The notes beneath the pieces are model-generated. The model saw only the letters and a list, made by a program, of their open reading frames with translations. It was not told the origin of the DNA and searched no databases. A stretch of 64,000 nt of DNA from Nakamurella alba (GTDB lineage Bacteria; Actinomycetota; Actinomycetes; Mycobacteriales; Nakamurellaceae): positions 1 through 64,000 of the forward strand of contig NZ_WLYK01000007.1 in the NCBI RefSeq assembly GCF_009707545.1. Direction: 5' to 3'. The position numbers and the translations under genes were made by a program. Every line of letters begins with the position of its first letter. The first letter of the stretch is position 1. This document shows positions 16,901 through 24,114 of the stretch, piece by piece.

Positions 16901-17562
16901 CTCACGTAGTCGGTGATCGCCGACGTGCCGTCGGCCCGCTGGAAGTCCGGGTTCTCCGGGTCGATGTTGGTGGTGACGATGCCGACCGTGACACCGTCGC
17001 CGTCGTAGCCCAGCGCGTGCGCGGTGGGCTCGCCGGCATCGTCGGAGCGGACCCGCATGGTGCTCAGCGCCTCCGGCTCGAGCTGCGGCTCGGTCTCGGT
17101 CCCGGTGCAGGCGTCGGCCGGCGCGGCCGTCGGCGGCAGGCTCGGCGGGGTGGCGGCCGGTGCCTGCGGCCGCGGGGTGACCCGCTTCGCCGGGCTGACC
17201 CCGGCGCTGATCACCTGGTCCGGGGCGACCCCGGCCACGCGCGGATCGGCGGCCAGCTGCCGCTGCTGCGCCGCGGTCATCGTGGCCACCATGACGTTGG
17301 CGGTCCGCAGGTGCCGGACGTCGGTCGGCGCCGCTCCCTGCAGTCCGGCCAGCACCGCCTGCTGCTGCGCGAGCAGGTCAGCGGAGCGGTCCGTCACCGG
17401 GGTCCCGGCCAGCTGGTCCCGCAACGTCACCACCACGGTCGACGACGGGCCGGTCGCGGCCGCGAGCACGGGGGTGGCGGTGGCGGTCGCCGCGAGGACC
17501 ATCGCCAGCAGGGTGGTGGCGGTGCGGCCGGCGGTGCGCCGCGCTCGTCCGGGTGTGCGCAT
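13963..17562 (-). CDS. Large secreted subtilase-fold peptidase with sedolisin-like catalytic residues and wall-sorting tail
   Basis: 1199 residues. A signal peptide at 1-36 is followed by an inhibitor I9-like propeptide (about 41-120) and a subtilase-fold domain (about 165-520). The S8 Asp position reads VTTN (Thr197) and HGTH is absent. Instead there are E235-AFG-D239 where the subtilisin His helix would be, SSGD351SG, and GTS456ESAP. This Glu-x3-Asp, Asp, Ser set is the S53 (sedolisin) pattern. About 530-1100 are beta-sandwich repeats of the CARDB/pre-peptidase kind. A Thr/Pro linker leads to LSATG at 1163, a hydrophobic helix and RRR, a sortase-like sorting signal. It probably acts outside the cell, bound to the wall. 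Automated annotation would likely call it S8. Confidence 0.85.
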   Translation of the reverse strand: MRTPGRARRTAGRTATTLLAMVLAATATATPVLAAATGPSSTVVVTLRDQLAGTPVTDRSADLLAQQQAVLAGLQGAAPTDVRHLRTANVMVATMTAAQQRQLAADPRVAGVAPDQVISAGVSPAKRVTPRPQAPAATPPSLPPTAAPADACTGTETEPQLEPEALSTMRVRSDDAGEPTAHALGYDGDGVTVGIVTTNIDPENPDFQRADGTSAITDYVSFGADGLNGSGEAAEAFGDVSSIVAQGRVTYDVADVINPLAVTLPDGHCWIRIEGVAPEADVLVADSQDQGNLTTGGLVQGIDWAVANGADVLSESFGGPVVPDRSALLAVQAANDAALDAGVTVVVSSGDSGTTSTIGSPAADPRIISVGASITGRLASQVGGYGMTRFGSGGWPDATIADFSSSGTTVGGGTIDLVAPGDAGWSACSTAPQYEKCDEVGNRDTPSNLLAFAGTSESAPFVAGIASLVIEAYREGHGGASPTPEQVRLILTGTASDLGLPADQQGAGLVDARAAVIAARNLPDPAPTSPDLPAGPVEDSLIAGDAQLQAAATGSTELETTVTNAGPTPVDLSDARITVEDSTDGGHFPIAFDPAAETYADGYWGGTLVAATQEVEIPAGTAWASVRVAVAPGDPDVESTAEIVALDPDGTPVAWGWSQRGLRIWLPAPEAGTWTFVLQAGADNPWTGELAVDLGVRRTLAAAAADTTVLAPGATTTVRATVPMPSAPGDVAAMLRVDDQLTVPVVLRTPADLSAGPVELTGLAFTGNGRSPNQVITREVDVPNGTISLTAATTFDDGFVGDVLGMLVRPDGTVASVTGNDPSSKTAPRSLQQTVAPPVAGRWTVVLMVLDALTLKADADIGYRMVLSTDATARTASGLPAGEDIVAGSTRTVRLSVTNPGDTPLEFTVDPRLAGEVTVDLPVASGKAAQTLPVTEFFDQPMFVIPQFSTALTVQAQASTPIVLEASGPSGVPDLLTAAGTSPRVTVGAQDLVPGAWSTYLGPVGPVVGTSPAGSATVTAQVRTARFDPTVTDAAGHAFVSATGEVPDTVQIVEVAPGATGTIEVRLQIPATGAQVVSGWLALITPPQAGGPTSGTVGSNTTGDVLALFSYRYSVVPAPVTTTPPPPTTQVPVPPTTTPSTSTTSDTVTTPTTTATTSSSRELSATGAPVETPAVWGVLLLLLGGAVLVAVRVRRRGEH

Positions 17563-17732
17563 CAGACCTCATCAGGGGAGCGGTGCGATCACCCGGACGA
17601 CTGCTCCGCCCGGGCTCGATTGCAGAGAGTATCCAGTGAAACCCGCACCGTAGCCAACAGGAAGCTGACGTGGCGTCGCTCGACCGATGCCCGGATGATC
17701 GGCACCACCGTCACAGAACCACGGAGGCCCGT

Positions 17733-18542
17733 ATGACCACAGGAACCGTGCTGGTCACCGGCGGCACGGGCGGGCTGGGGCGGGAGGTGGTGCGGCTGGC
17801 GCGGGAGGCCGGGACGTCGGTGCGGATCGCGAGCCGACGCCCCGCACCCGTCGGAACCTCACCGGACGAGTTCGCGACGGTGGACTGGACCTCCGGCGCC
17901 GGGCTGCTCGCCGCGCTGACCGGAGTCACCACAGTCATCCACTGTGCGAGCGGGTCACCGTCCGGTGAGCGGGAGACGATGGCCGCGCTGCTCGAGGTCG
18001 CGGGCGGCCGGCCCGATCCGCCGCACCTGGTGTACATCTCGATCGTCGGGGTGGACCGCATCCCGCTCGGCTACTACCGCGCGAAACTGCAGGCCGAGCA
18101 GGACCTGCAGCGATCCGGGCTGCCGTTCTCGATCCTGCGGGCCACGCAGTTCCACAGCCTGGTCGACACCCTGCTCCGGGTGCTGGAGAAGGTGCCGCTC
18201 GTCCTGCCGGTGCCGGCCGGGATCCGCTTCCAGCCGATCGACACCACCGTCGTCGCCGCGGCCCTGCTCGACCTCGCCGGCGGCGACCCCACCCGTCGGA
18301 TCGGGGAGATCGGCGGGCCGCAGGTGGAGGACCTCGCCGACCTGGCCACCACCCACCTGCAGGCCCTCGGGAAGCACCGGCGGATCGTCCGGCCCCGCCT
18401 GCCGGGCAGCGCGGTCCGGGCGCTGCTCCAGGGCGGCAATCTGACGCCGGAGCACCGCACCGACGGTCCGGACTTCGCGACCTACCTCGCGCGCCGCCGG
18501 CTCCGGTCCTCGCGGGAACGTTCCGACACCGGCGACGGGTAA
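17733..18542 (+). CDS. NAD(P)-binding SDR, NmrA/atypical family
   Basis: 269 residues starting at ATG 17733, preceded by GGAGG seven bases upstream; an in-frame ATG 63 bases earlier lacks such a site. TVLVTGGTGGLGREVV at residues 4-19 is the nucleotide-binding loop. HLVYISIVGVDRIPLGYYRAK holds the Y-x3-K-like pair of atypical SDRs, and the C-terminal half is hydrophobic with the NmrA-like pattern PFSILRATQFHSLVD. Relatives act as NADPH-sensing proteins or reductases on quinones and flavonoids. It is divergent from the large protease gene (170 bases between starts) and 82 bases ahead of the DUF1003 gene. Confidence 0.86.
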   Translation: MTTGTVLVTGGTGGLGREVVRLAREAGTSVRIASRRPAPVGTSPDEFATVDWTSGAGLLAALTGVTTVIHCASGSPSGERETMAALLEVAGGRPDPPHLVYISIVGVDRIPLGYYRAKLQAEQDLQRSGLPFSILRATQFHSLVDTLLRVLEKVPLVLPVPAGIRFQPIDTTVVAAALLDLAGGDPTRRIGEIGGPQVEDLADLATTHLQALGKHRRIVRPRLPGSAVRALLQGGNLTPEHRTDGPDFATYLARRRLRSSRERSDTGDG

Positions 18543-18624
18543 CGTCGCACCGGCGGTCCGGACGGCCCCGGCCTGGTGTGCGGCCCGCCGACCGCCCGCC
18601 GCTCTCGCCACGAGAGGAGCCATC

Positions 18625-19227
18625 GTGCCCGCCACCCGCTCCCTGAGCACCCCCAAGGCGAACCGGTTCTCCCGGCCGCACATCCTCGACGCGGACTCCT
18701 TCGGCACGCTGAGCGAACAGTTCGCCCGGTACATGGGCACCTCGAAGTTCCTGCTGCAGATGTCGCTGTTCATCGCCGGCTGGCTGGCGTGGAACTCGCT
18801 GGCGCCCACCGACTGGCGGTTCGACCCCTACACCTTCACCTTCCTGACCCTGCTGCTCAGCCTGCAGGCGAGTTACGCCGCCCCGCTGATCCTGCTGGCG
18901 CAGAACCGGCAGGACGACCGGGACCGCACCGAGGCGCGGATCGACCGGGAACGCGCCGCGATGGGAGTGGAGATCAACTCCTTCCTGGCCCGCGAGCTCT
19001 CCGAGATGCAGCGCAAGCTCAACGACCTGTCCATGGACATCAACATGTCCAACCGGAACGCGTTGTCCCGCAAGAAGTTCTCCGCCCGGGACAAGGAGCT
19101 CAACGATCGGCTGGACCGGATCGAGCAGGCGGTGCTGGCACTGACCGCGAAGGTGGACCCGCCGCCGGCGAAGCCGCAGGCCAAGGCGAAGAAGGCGCCC
19201 GCTCCGGAACCGGCACCCGCCGACTGA
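18625..19227 (+). CDS. DUF1003 membrane protein
   Basis: 200 residues from GTG 18625, preceded by GAGAGGAGCC. Residues 20-90 contain two membrane helices (SKFLLQMSLFIAGWLAWNSL; TFLTLLLSLQASYAAPLILL). Then come a charged helical region (QNRQDDRDRTEARIDRERAAM) and a Lys/Ala/Pro-rich tail. The pattern is typical of DUF1003, a cyclic-di-GMP-unrelated membrane family of unknown role common in actinobacteria. The predicted coiled coil at about 95-165 faces the cytoplasm. The MBL-fold gene follows 69 bases downstream on the same strand. Confidence 0.87.
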   Translation: MPATRSLSTPKANRFSRPHILDADSFGTLSEQFARYMGTSKFLLQMSLFIAGWLAWNSLAPTDWRFDPYTFTFLTLLLSLQASYAAPLILLAQNRQDDRDRTEARIDRERAAMGVEINSFLARELSEMQRKLNDLSMDINMSNRNALSRKKFSARDKELNDRLDRIEQAVLALTAKVDPPPAKPQAKAKKAPAPEPAPAD

Positions 19228-19296
19228 CCCGCCCGCCGACCGACCCGGCCACGCCGACAGACCCGCCCCACCCAGAACCCGACCGAGGACCACCAC

Positions 19297-20403
19297 ATGC
19301 CCCGTGTCCTGCCCCTGCTGCTCACCGCGGCCGGTGTGGCCGCCGCCGCGCAGCTCACCCGCGCAGCCTGGGGACTGCCCGCCGCACTCGGCGCCTCCCG
19401 CCGGCGCATCGCGCCGGTCGCCCGGACCAGCCGCGCCTTCGACGGCACGGCGTTCCGCAACCGGATGCCCAGCGAGGTGGTCGGCCTGTCGTCTCTGCCG
19501 GCGATGCTGCGGCAGGCGCGCGCCCACCGTGGCCAGGGCAAGCCCGCCCGGCCGATCCCGGTCGGCAGCGGCGTGGTGCCGGTCGAGGCGGGCGACCTGG
19601 CGGTCACCTGGTTCGGCCACGCCAGCGCGCTGATCGAGATCGACGGCGCCCGGATCCTGGCCGATCCGGTGTGGGGCGACCGGGTCTCGCCGTCGGCGGT
19701 GGTCGGGCCGCATCGCATGCATCCCGTGCCGCCGGGCGTCGCGGCGCTGCCGACGGTTGATGCCGTGTTGCTCTCCCACGACCACTACGACCATCTCGAC
19801 CTACCGACCGTCCGCACCCTACTGCACACGCAGCAGGCGCCGTTCGTGGTGCCGGCCGGCATCGGCGCGCACCTGCGCGGCTGGGGCGTACCCGAGGACC
19901 GGATCGTCGAGCTGGACTGGGACGGCGAGGTGGAGATCGCCGGCATCACCCTGACATGTGTGGAGGCGCGCCATTTCTCGGGCCGCGGACTGAGCCGGAA
20001 CACCACACTCTGGTCGTCCTGGGCGCTGCGTGGCCCACGGCACACCGTGTTCTTCGGCGGCGACACCGGCTACCACCCCGGGTTTGCCGAGATCGGCGCC
20101 CGGTTCGGCGGTTTCGACGTGACGCTGATGCCGGTCGGCGCCTACGGCCCGCAGTGGCCGGACATCCACCTGGACCCCGAGGAGGCCTGGCGCGCGCACG
20201 GCGACCTCGGCGGCCGTACTTTCGTCCCGATCCACTGGGGCACCTTCGATCTCGCGTTCCACACCTGGTCGGAACCGATCGAAAGGCTGCTCACCGCCGC
20301 CGGCGAGGACCGCCGCTCGACGATCGTCGTCCCGCGCCCGGGGGAACGCTTCGACGTGCTCGCGCCTGCCGACCCGGGGCCGTGGTGGCGCGAGATCGCC
20401 TGA
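19297..20403 (+). CDS. MBL-fold metallo-hydrolase, UlaG/NAPE-PLD-like
   Basis: 368 residues. The N-terminal 30 residues are hydrophobic with Ala/Leu and look like a membrane anchor or signal. TWFGHASALIEIDG and LADPVWGDRVSP are typical of the NAPE-PLD-like branch. The metal-binding motif is HDHYDHLD near residue 164. Further ligands lie in ARHFSGR (near 225), FFGGDTGYHPGF (near 254) and IHWGTFD (near 309). NAPE-PLD relatives cleave phosphodiester bonds of N-acyl phospholipids; the bacterial substrate is unknown. It sits convergent to the adenylate kinase gene with only 28 bases between the stops. Confidence 0.87.
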   Translation: MPRVLPLLLTAAGVAAAAQLTRAAWGLPAALGASRRRIAPVARTSRAFDGTAFRNRMPSEVVGLSSLPAMLRQARAHRGQGKPARPIPVGSGVVPVEAGDLAVTWFGHASALIEIDGARILADPVWGDRVSPSAVVGPHRMHPVPPGVAALPTVDAVLLSHDHYDHLDLPTVRTLLHTQQAPFVVPAGIGAHLRGWGVPEDRIVELDWDGEVEIAGITLTCVEARHFSGRGLSRNTTLWSSWALRGPRHTVFFGGDTGYHPGFAEIGARFGGFDVTLMPVGAYGPQWPDIHLDPEEAWRAHGDLGGRTFVPIHWGTFDLAFHTWSEPIERLLTAAGEDRRSTIVVPRPGERFDVLAPADPGPWWREIA

Positions 20404-20431
20404 GCCACACGGAGTTCCACCGCCAGGGGGG

Positions 20432-20989
20432 CTACAGCACCCCGGTGCGCTCGCTGACCCGGGCCAGGATGTCCTGGTGCACCAGCTGCACCGGCTGGTC
20501 TGCGTCCACCGTCTCGACCACCGAGCCGTAGAACGACAGCAGCGGCTGGGTGCGCTCGCGGTAGATCGCCAGCCGGCGCTCGATCGCCTCGGTGGTGTCG
20601 TCCGACCGGCCACGTACCAACGCCCGCTCGACCAGCACCTCGTACGGCGCGGTCAGCACGATCGCGGCGTCGACCGGGGCTCCGCCGATCAGCATCGCGT
20701 CCAGCCAGTCGGCCTGCTCCGGCGTGCGCGGGAAGCCGTCCAGGATGAACCCGTTCCGGGCGTCGTCCTCCCGCAGCCGGTCGGCGAGCATGGCCTGGGT
20801 GATCCCGTCGGACACCAGCTCGCCGGCGGTCAGCGCTGCCTGCGCCTGCTTGCCGAGATGGGTTCCGGCGGCGATGTTCTCGCGGAACAGGTCACCGGTG
20901 GAGATGTGCGGGACACCGAAATGCGGGGCCAGCAGCTGCGCCTGGGTGCCCTTGCCGACACCCTGCGGACCGAAGATCAACAGCCTCAT
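20432..20989 (-). CDS. adk: Adenylate kinase, short form
   Basis: 185 residues; makes 2 ADP from ATP and AMP in the cytosol. The P-loop is GPQGVGKGTQ (residues 7-16, usually GPPGAGKGTQ). The AMP site reads STGDLFREN, the DGFPRT motif is near residue 88, and RGRSDDTTEAIERRL is the abbreviated LID region. The length fits the short actinobacterial type without the zinc-binding LID insertion. In most actinobacteria adk lies between secY and map; here neither gene is near, so this may be a second copy or a relocated one. It stands alone, with the gene upstream starting 344 bases away. Confidence 0.93.
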   Translation of the reverse strand: MRLLIFGPQGVGKGTQAQLLAPHFGVPHISTGDLFRENIAAGTHLGKQAQAALTAGELVSDGITQAMLADRLREDDARNGFILDGFPRTPEQADWLDAMLIGGAPVDAAIVLTAPYEVLVERALVRGRSDDTTEAIERRLAIYRERTQPLLSFYGSVVETVDADQPVQLVHQDILARVSERTGVL

Positions 20990-21333
20990 CGTCGAGCGCC
21001 TTCCGTTCGGGCACGACCGGAGTCACCTGCCCGCACCGGGAACGCTCCGCCGACCGCTGTCGGCCCGTCCCTCGTCGGACTCCGGTCCTGCTCGGCCGTT
21101 CCGGTCCCCCGTGACGGCCGGTCAAGTGGGTTGGCAGCGACGATAACCAGGCGATGATCGATCTTGTGCTGTCGCCTGTTTCACTGAATCGTAAAAGGTG
21201 GTGCAGGACACCAGACTTCGCCGCCCCGGCCTGTTCGATCCGGTGCGGTCATGATCATCGGTGTGCGGAATCCGGTGTCGGGACTCCCGTCACCGTGAGC
21301 GCCGTCACGTCGACCGGATCACCCTCGTCCCGG
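20990..21333. other. Intergenic region between adk and the redoxin gene
   Basis: 344 bases with no credible gene. The centre (about 21130-21220) is much richer in A/T than its surroundings and may hold the adk promoter. The right side contains the hairpin at 21273-21295, a candidate terminator for the redoxin gene. Nothing else stands out. Confidence 0.6.
21273..21295 (-). terminator. Candidate terminator of the S51/redoxin pair
   Basis: CGGTG-T-CGGG-ACT-CCCG-T-CACCG forms a nine-base-pair hairpin with one T-T mismatch, 38 bases beyond the stop of the minus-strand redoxin gene. No run of T follows. Confidence 0.45.
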
Positions 21334-21573
21334 TCAGACACCGAGTCGGGCGGCCACCTGGTCCACCGGTGGGTTGGTCAGCGAGCTGCCGTCGGCGAAG
21401 ACCACGGTCGGCACGGTGCGGTTGCCGTTGTTGAGGCTCTTCACCAACTCGGCCGCGGCGTCGTCGTGGTCCACGTCGATCTCCGTGTAGTCGATGCCGG
21501 CCTCCTGCAGGTCCGCCAACAGCATCTGGGAGAACGGGCACCAGCTCGCCGAGTACACGGTCAGATCGCTCAT
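21334..21573 (-). CDS. Glutaredoxin/mycoredoxin-like protein with CPFS site
   Basis: 79 residues with a glutaredoxin fold: the start LTVYSASWCPFSQMLLADL places the active site at WCPFS (residues 11-15), then the cis-proline TVPTVVF near residue 54. Mycoredoxin-1 has a CxxC pair; here the second Cys is Ser, the monothiol form, which can still reduce mixed disulfides with mycothiol in principle. It lies 18 bases downstream of the S51 peptidase gene on the same strand and is probably co-transcribed with it. Function in mycothiol-dependent reduction is inferred from the family. Confidence 0.85.
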   Translation of the reverse strand: MSDLTVYSASWCPFSQMLLADLQEAGIDYTEIDVDHDDAAAELVKSLNNGNRTVPTVVFADGSSLTNPPVDQVAARLGV

Positions 21574-21591
21574 GCCCGGTGCAACACCTGC

Positions 21592-22338
21592 TCAGCCGCG
21601 GTCGATTCCCGGCATGATCTGCCCGGCCATGAATGCCGCGACCGACACCAGCCCCGACACCTCGCCCGACTCGTCCGAACGGACCAGGGTGACCCGGCCG
21701 GCGCCGACCACCGTGCCGTCGGGCCGCAGCGCGGTGTTCTCGTCGATCGCCACACCGCTGCCCACCAGACCGGCGGCCGCCGCCGCGACCAGCCGGCCGA
21801 GCGTGCCCCACTGCGCGGCATGCACGTCGACCGCCGGGCCGAGCAGCCCGAGCCCGTCGACGACCGACAGCTCGTCCAGGTCCTCCCCGGCGTCCTCCGG
21901 GCAGACCGGCCGGCCGTCGAGCACCCAGCCGCCGACGACGGCCCGACCCGCGGCGATCGCCGCGCCCGCGGAGAAGCCGGCGTACGGATGTGTGCCCAGG
22001 AAGACCCGGAGCCGATCGGCCACCGGGGCCAGCGCCGCGGCATAGGCCGGGGTCAACCCACCGCAGACCAGCAGCGCGTCGGCAGCCTCCACCGTGCGCA
22101 GCGCCTCCTCCGGCACCACGTCGGTGAACAGCACCGGCACCGGCGTGCAGTCAGCGGTCGCGGTCAGCACATCCGCCCAGCGCCGGAACTGCTCCGACCC
22201 GTCGCCCTCGTCGAACACCGCGCAGGCGATCCGCGGCACCGCGCCGCCCGCCGCGTCCCGGGCATCGGCAACGAACGGCCCCCACACCGCGTCCCGCCAC
22301 TGCGGGTCCCACCCGCCGCCGATCAGATGACCACTCAT
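21592..22338 (-). CDS. Peptidase E-like (S51) / class I glutamine amidotransferase-like protein
   Basis: 248 residues. Motifs of the S51 family are LLVCGGLTPAYAAAL near residue 90 and GFSAGAA near 122, where Ser is the nucleophile in the family's elbow; an Asp/His-rich region follows. S51 enzymes cleave Asp-X dipeptides or cyanophycin, but the sequence around the nucleophile alone cannot decide. It heads a two-gene unit with the redoxin gene. It is divergent from the APH-like gene at 22421, with 82 bases for both promoters. Confidence 0.83.
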   Translation of the reverse strand: MSGHLIGGGWDPQWRDAVWGPFVADARDAAGGAVPRIACAVFDEGDGSEQFRRWADVLTATADCTPVPVLFTDVVPEEALRTVEAADALLVCGGLTPAYAAALAPVADRLRVFLGTHPYAGFSAGAAIAAGRAVVGGWVLDGRPVCPEDAGEDLDELSVVDGLGLLGPAVDVHAAQWGTLGRLVAAAAAGLVGSGVAIDENTALRPDGTVVGAGRVTLVRSDESGEVSGLVSVAAFMAGQIMPGIDRG

Positions 22339-22420
22339 GTCCCTCGTCCTCTCGTCCTGCCGGTAGTACCGCGCTCAGGAGCGCCCGGGCGCCACCGAAG
22401 TACGTGGCAGGCTGGATCCG

Positions 22421-23200
22421 GTGATCGCCGGACCGCCCGACGCCGACCGGGAGCTGCCCGCCGCCGTCGTCGAGATCGCCCGGATCCACGACGCCACCCC
22501 GGTGTGGCGCAACGAAGCCGGCGGGATCACCCTGCGCGGGCACGGCGTCCACATCAAGTGGAGCCCCATCGGTGGCCCTGATCTGCGCCGTGAGCAGGAG
22601 CGACTGATCTGGGCCGCACCGTTCACCACGGTCCCGGAGCCACTGGAGCACCGGTCCGACGGGACCGGTGAGTGGCTGGTCACCCGCACCGTCGCGGGGC
22701 GGTCCGCGGTCGATCCGGACTGGACCCTCCGGGCGTCGACGGCGGTGCCGGCCATCGGGCGCGGGCTGCGCGAGCTGCACGAGGCCCTGCCGGTCGACGA
22801 CTGCCCGTTCCGCTGGGACCTGGACCTGCGACTGGGCGAGATCGACGCCGGACTCGGGCACCGCGACCCGGACGACTGGGGGCAGGAGCACCGGCATCTG
22901 GACTTCCCCGCCGCCCGGCGGCTGCTGGCGGACCCGCCGCCGGTGGACGGACCGGTCGTCTGCCACGGCGACGCCTGCGCGCCGAACACCCTGCTCGACG
23001 AGGACGGCACCCCGGTCGCCCACGTCGACCTCGGCCGGCTCGGCACCGGTGACCGGTGGGCGGACCTGGCGATCGCCTCGCTGAGCTGCACCTGGAACTA
23101 CGGGCCGGGCTTCGAGGAGCTGCTGGTCGAGTCCTACGGAGTCGACTGGGACCCGCGGCGGATCGCGTACTACCGGTTGCTCTGGGATCTCGGACCCTGA
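22421..23200 (+). CDS. Aminoglycoside 3'-phosphotransferase-like kinase
   Basis: 259 residues from GTG 22421, the length of APH(3') enzymes (about 264). The ATP-anchoring Lys is likely K46 in VHIKW. The catalytic loop reads CHGDACAPN (residues 181-189) with D184 as base and N189 as metal ligand, and the DFG-equivalent is VDLGRLGTGDRWADLA starting near residue 202. The run HGDACxPN...DLGRLG..DR is diagnostic of the APH(3') branch rather than of general phosphotransferases. Members phosphorylate kanamycin and neomycin. Actual resistance is not shown, since intrinsic actinobacterial relatives may act on other substrates. No mobile element is adjacent. Confidence 0.85.
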   Translation: MIAGPPDADRELPAAVVEIARIHDATPVWRNEAGGITLRGHGVHIKWSPIGGPDLRREQERLIWAAPFTTVPEPLEHRSDGTGEWLVTRTVAGRSAVDPDWTLRASTAVPAIGRGLRELHEALPVDDCPFRWDLDLRLGEIDAGLGHRDPDDWGQEHRHLDFPAARRLLADPPPVDGPVVCHGDACAPNTLLDEDGTPVAHVDLGRLGTGDRWADLAIASLSCTWNYGPGFEELLVESYGVDWDPRRIAYYRLLWDLGP

Positions 23201-23206
23201 CCCGGG

Positions 23207-23230
23207 CGTTCCGGACAGACCTCCCGAACG
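23207..23230 (+). terminator. Candidate terminator after the APH-like gene
   Basis: CGTTCCGG and CCCGAACG pair at 7 of 8 positions around an 8-base loop, starting 7 bases after the stop codon. The stem is modest and there is no T-run. The rest of the 23201-23518 gap is AT-richer than its neighbours and presumably carries the promoter of the electron-transfer operon. It shows no further gene. Confidence 0.35.
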
Positions 23231-23518
23231 GCCGCGACGCGGCTCATCGACCGTTCGCGAATCGTCAGCCGTAGAGGCCTCTGACCTGCGGCGACGCCGA
23301 TCGGTCGAAGAAAGTGACCCGGGTCTCCCAACCATTCCCGGGCCCGCGTCGTTCGATAACGAAGAGGGTTCGATCTTGAGCCTTCAACGATTCATGGGAT
23401 GCACTCAGGTTCTCCCTGTGTGATTCCGCAGCGGTTCCGGTGAGCTGTTCCTCGAACGGCCGCCACCGGAGCCGGGTTCGACGAGATGTCCGAGACGACG
23501 AACGATGGGACGCGACAC

Positions 23519-24112
23519 ATGACCGCGATGCGCATGAGACACATCCGAGCAGCACTGGCCGGAGCGGCCGTGATCGGGGCGTTGTCGGCCTGCACCGCCC
23601 AGCAGGCCGCCACCACCACGACCACCGCCGGCACCACCGCCGCCGCCGAGACCTCGGCGGCCGCCACGTCCGCAGGCAGCAGCGAGGACCTCTCCTCGGG
23701 ATCGATCACCGTCAGCAGTGCCGAGTCCGCGGGGTCGTCGGAGGACACCGCGTCCTCGGCGGACAGCACCGCGGCCCCGGCCGACAGCTCGACCGCGGCC
23801 GCCGACGACGGCACCTACGCCGACGGCAGCTACACGGCGACCGGCACGTACCAGTCGCCGGCCGGGCAGGAGAGCGTCGAGGTCGAGGTCACCCTGACCG
23901 ACGACGTGGTCACCGAGGTCACCGTGACCCCGCAGGCCTCGAACCCGAACTCGGTGCAGTACCAGACGATGTTCGCCGAGAACGTGTCGTCCGAGGTCGT
24001 CGGCAAGAGCATCGACGAGCTCGCGGTCTCCAAGGTCGCCGGCTCGTCGCTGACCAGCGGCGGTTTCAACGCGGCCATCGAGCAGATCAAGACCGAAGCC
24101 ACCCAGGCCTGA
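23519..24112 (+). CDS. Lipoprotein with FMN-binding (ApbE-flavinylated) domain
   Basis: 197 residues from ATG 23519; an ATG 33 bases earlier is also in frame. A signal peptide ends in the lipobox LSAC, so the protein should be membrane-anchored outside the cytoplasm. A long Ser/Thr/Ala-rich flexible linker (about 25-100) follows, then a small FMN-binding domain of about 90 residues (DGSYTATGTYQSPAG to the end). Near the C-terminus, AGSSLTSGGF (T179) lines up with the SGATxTS motif in which ApbE links FMN to the last Thr. The next gene is ApbE, 2 bases away. Predicted role: a tethered one-electron or two-electron carrier fed by the membrane oxidoreductase encoded downstream. Confidence 0.85.
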   Translation: MTAMRMRHIRAALAGAAVIGALSACTAQQAATTTTTAGTTAAAETSAAATSAGSSEDLSSGSITVSSAESAGSSEDTASSADSTAAPADSSTAAADDGTYADGSYTATGTYQSPAGQESVEVEVTLTDDVVTEVTVTPQASNPNSVQYQTMFAENVSSEVVGKSIDELAVSKVAGSSLTSGGFNAAIEQIKTEATQA

Positions 24113-24114
24113 CC

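Noticed and set aside
13963-17562. Ordinary S8 subtilisin label
   Set aside because: The Asp and His motifs of S8 are missing and S53-like residues are present, so the plain label would mislead.
13921-17736. 1271-residue frame opposite the large peptidase
   Set aside because: Antisense to a gene with a clear signal peptide, catalytic motifs and sorting tail; the shadow is repetitive Gly/Arg sequence.
23440-24114. Upstream extension of ApbE across the lipoprotein gene
   Set aside because: This part is out of frame with the lipoprotein and Arg/His-rich; the GTG at 24115 fits the family start.
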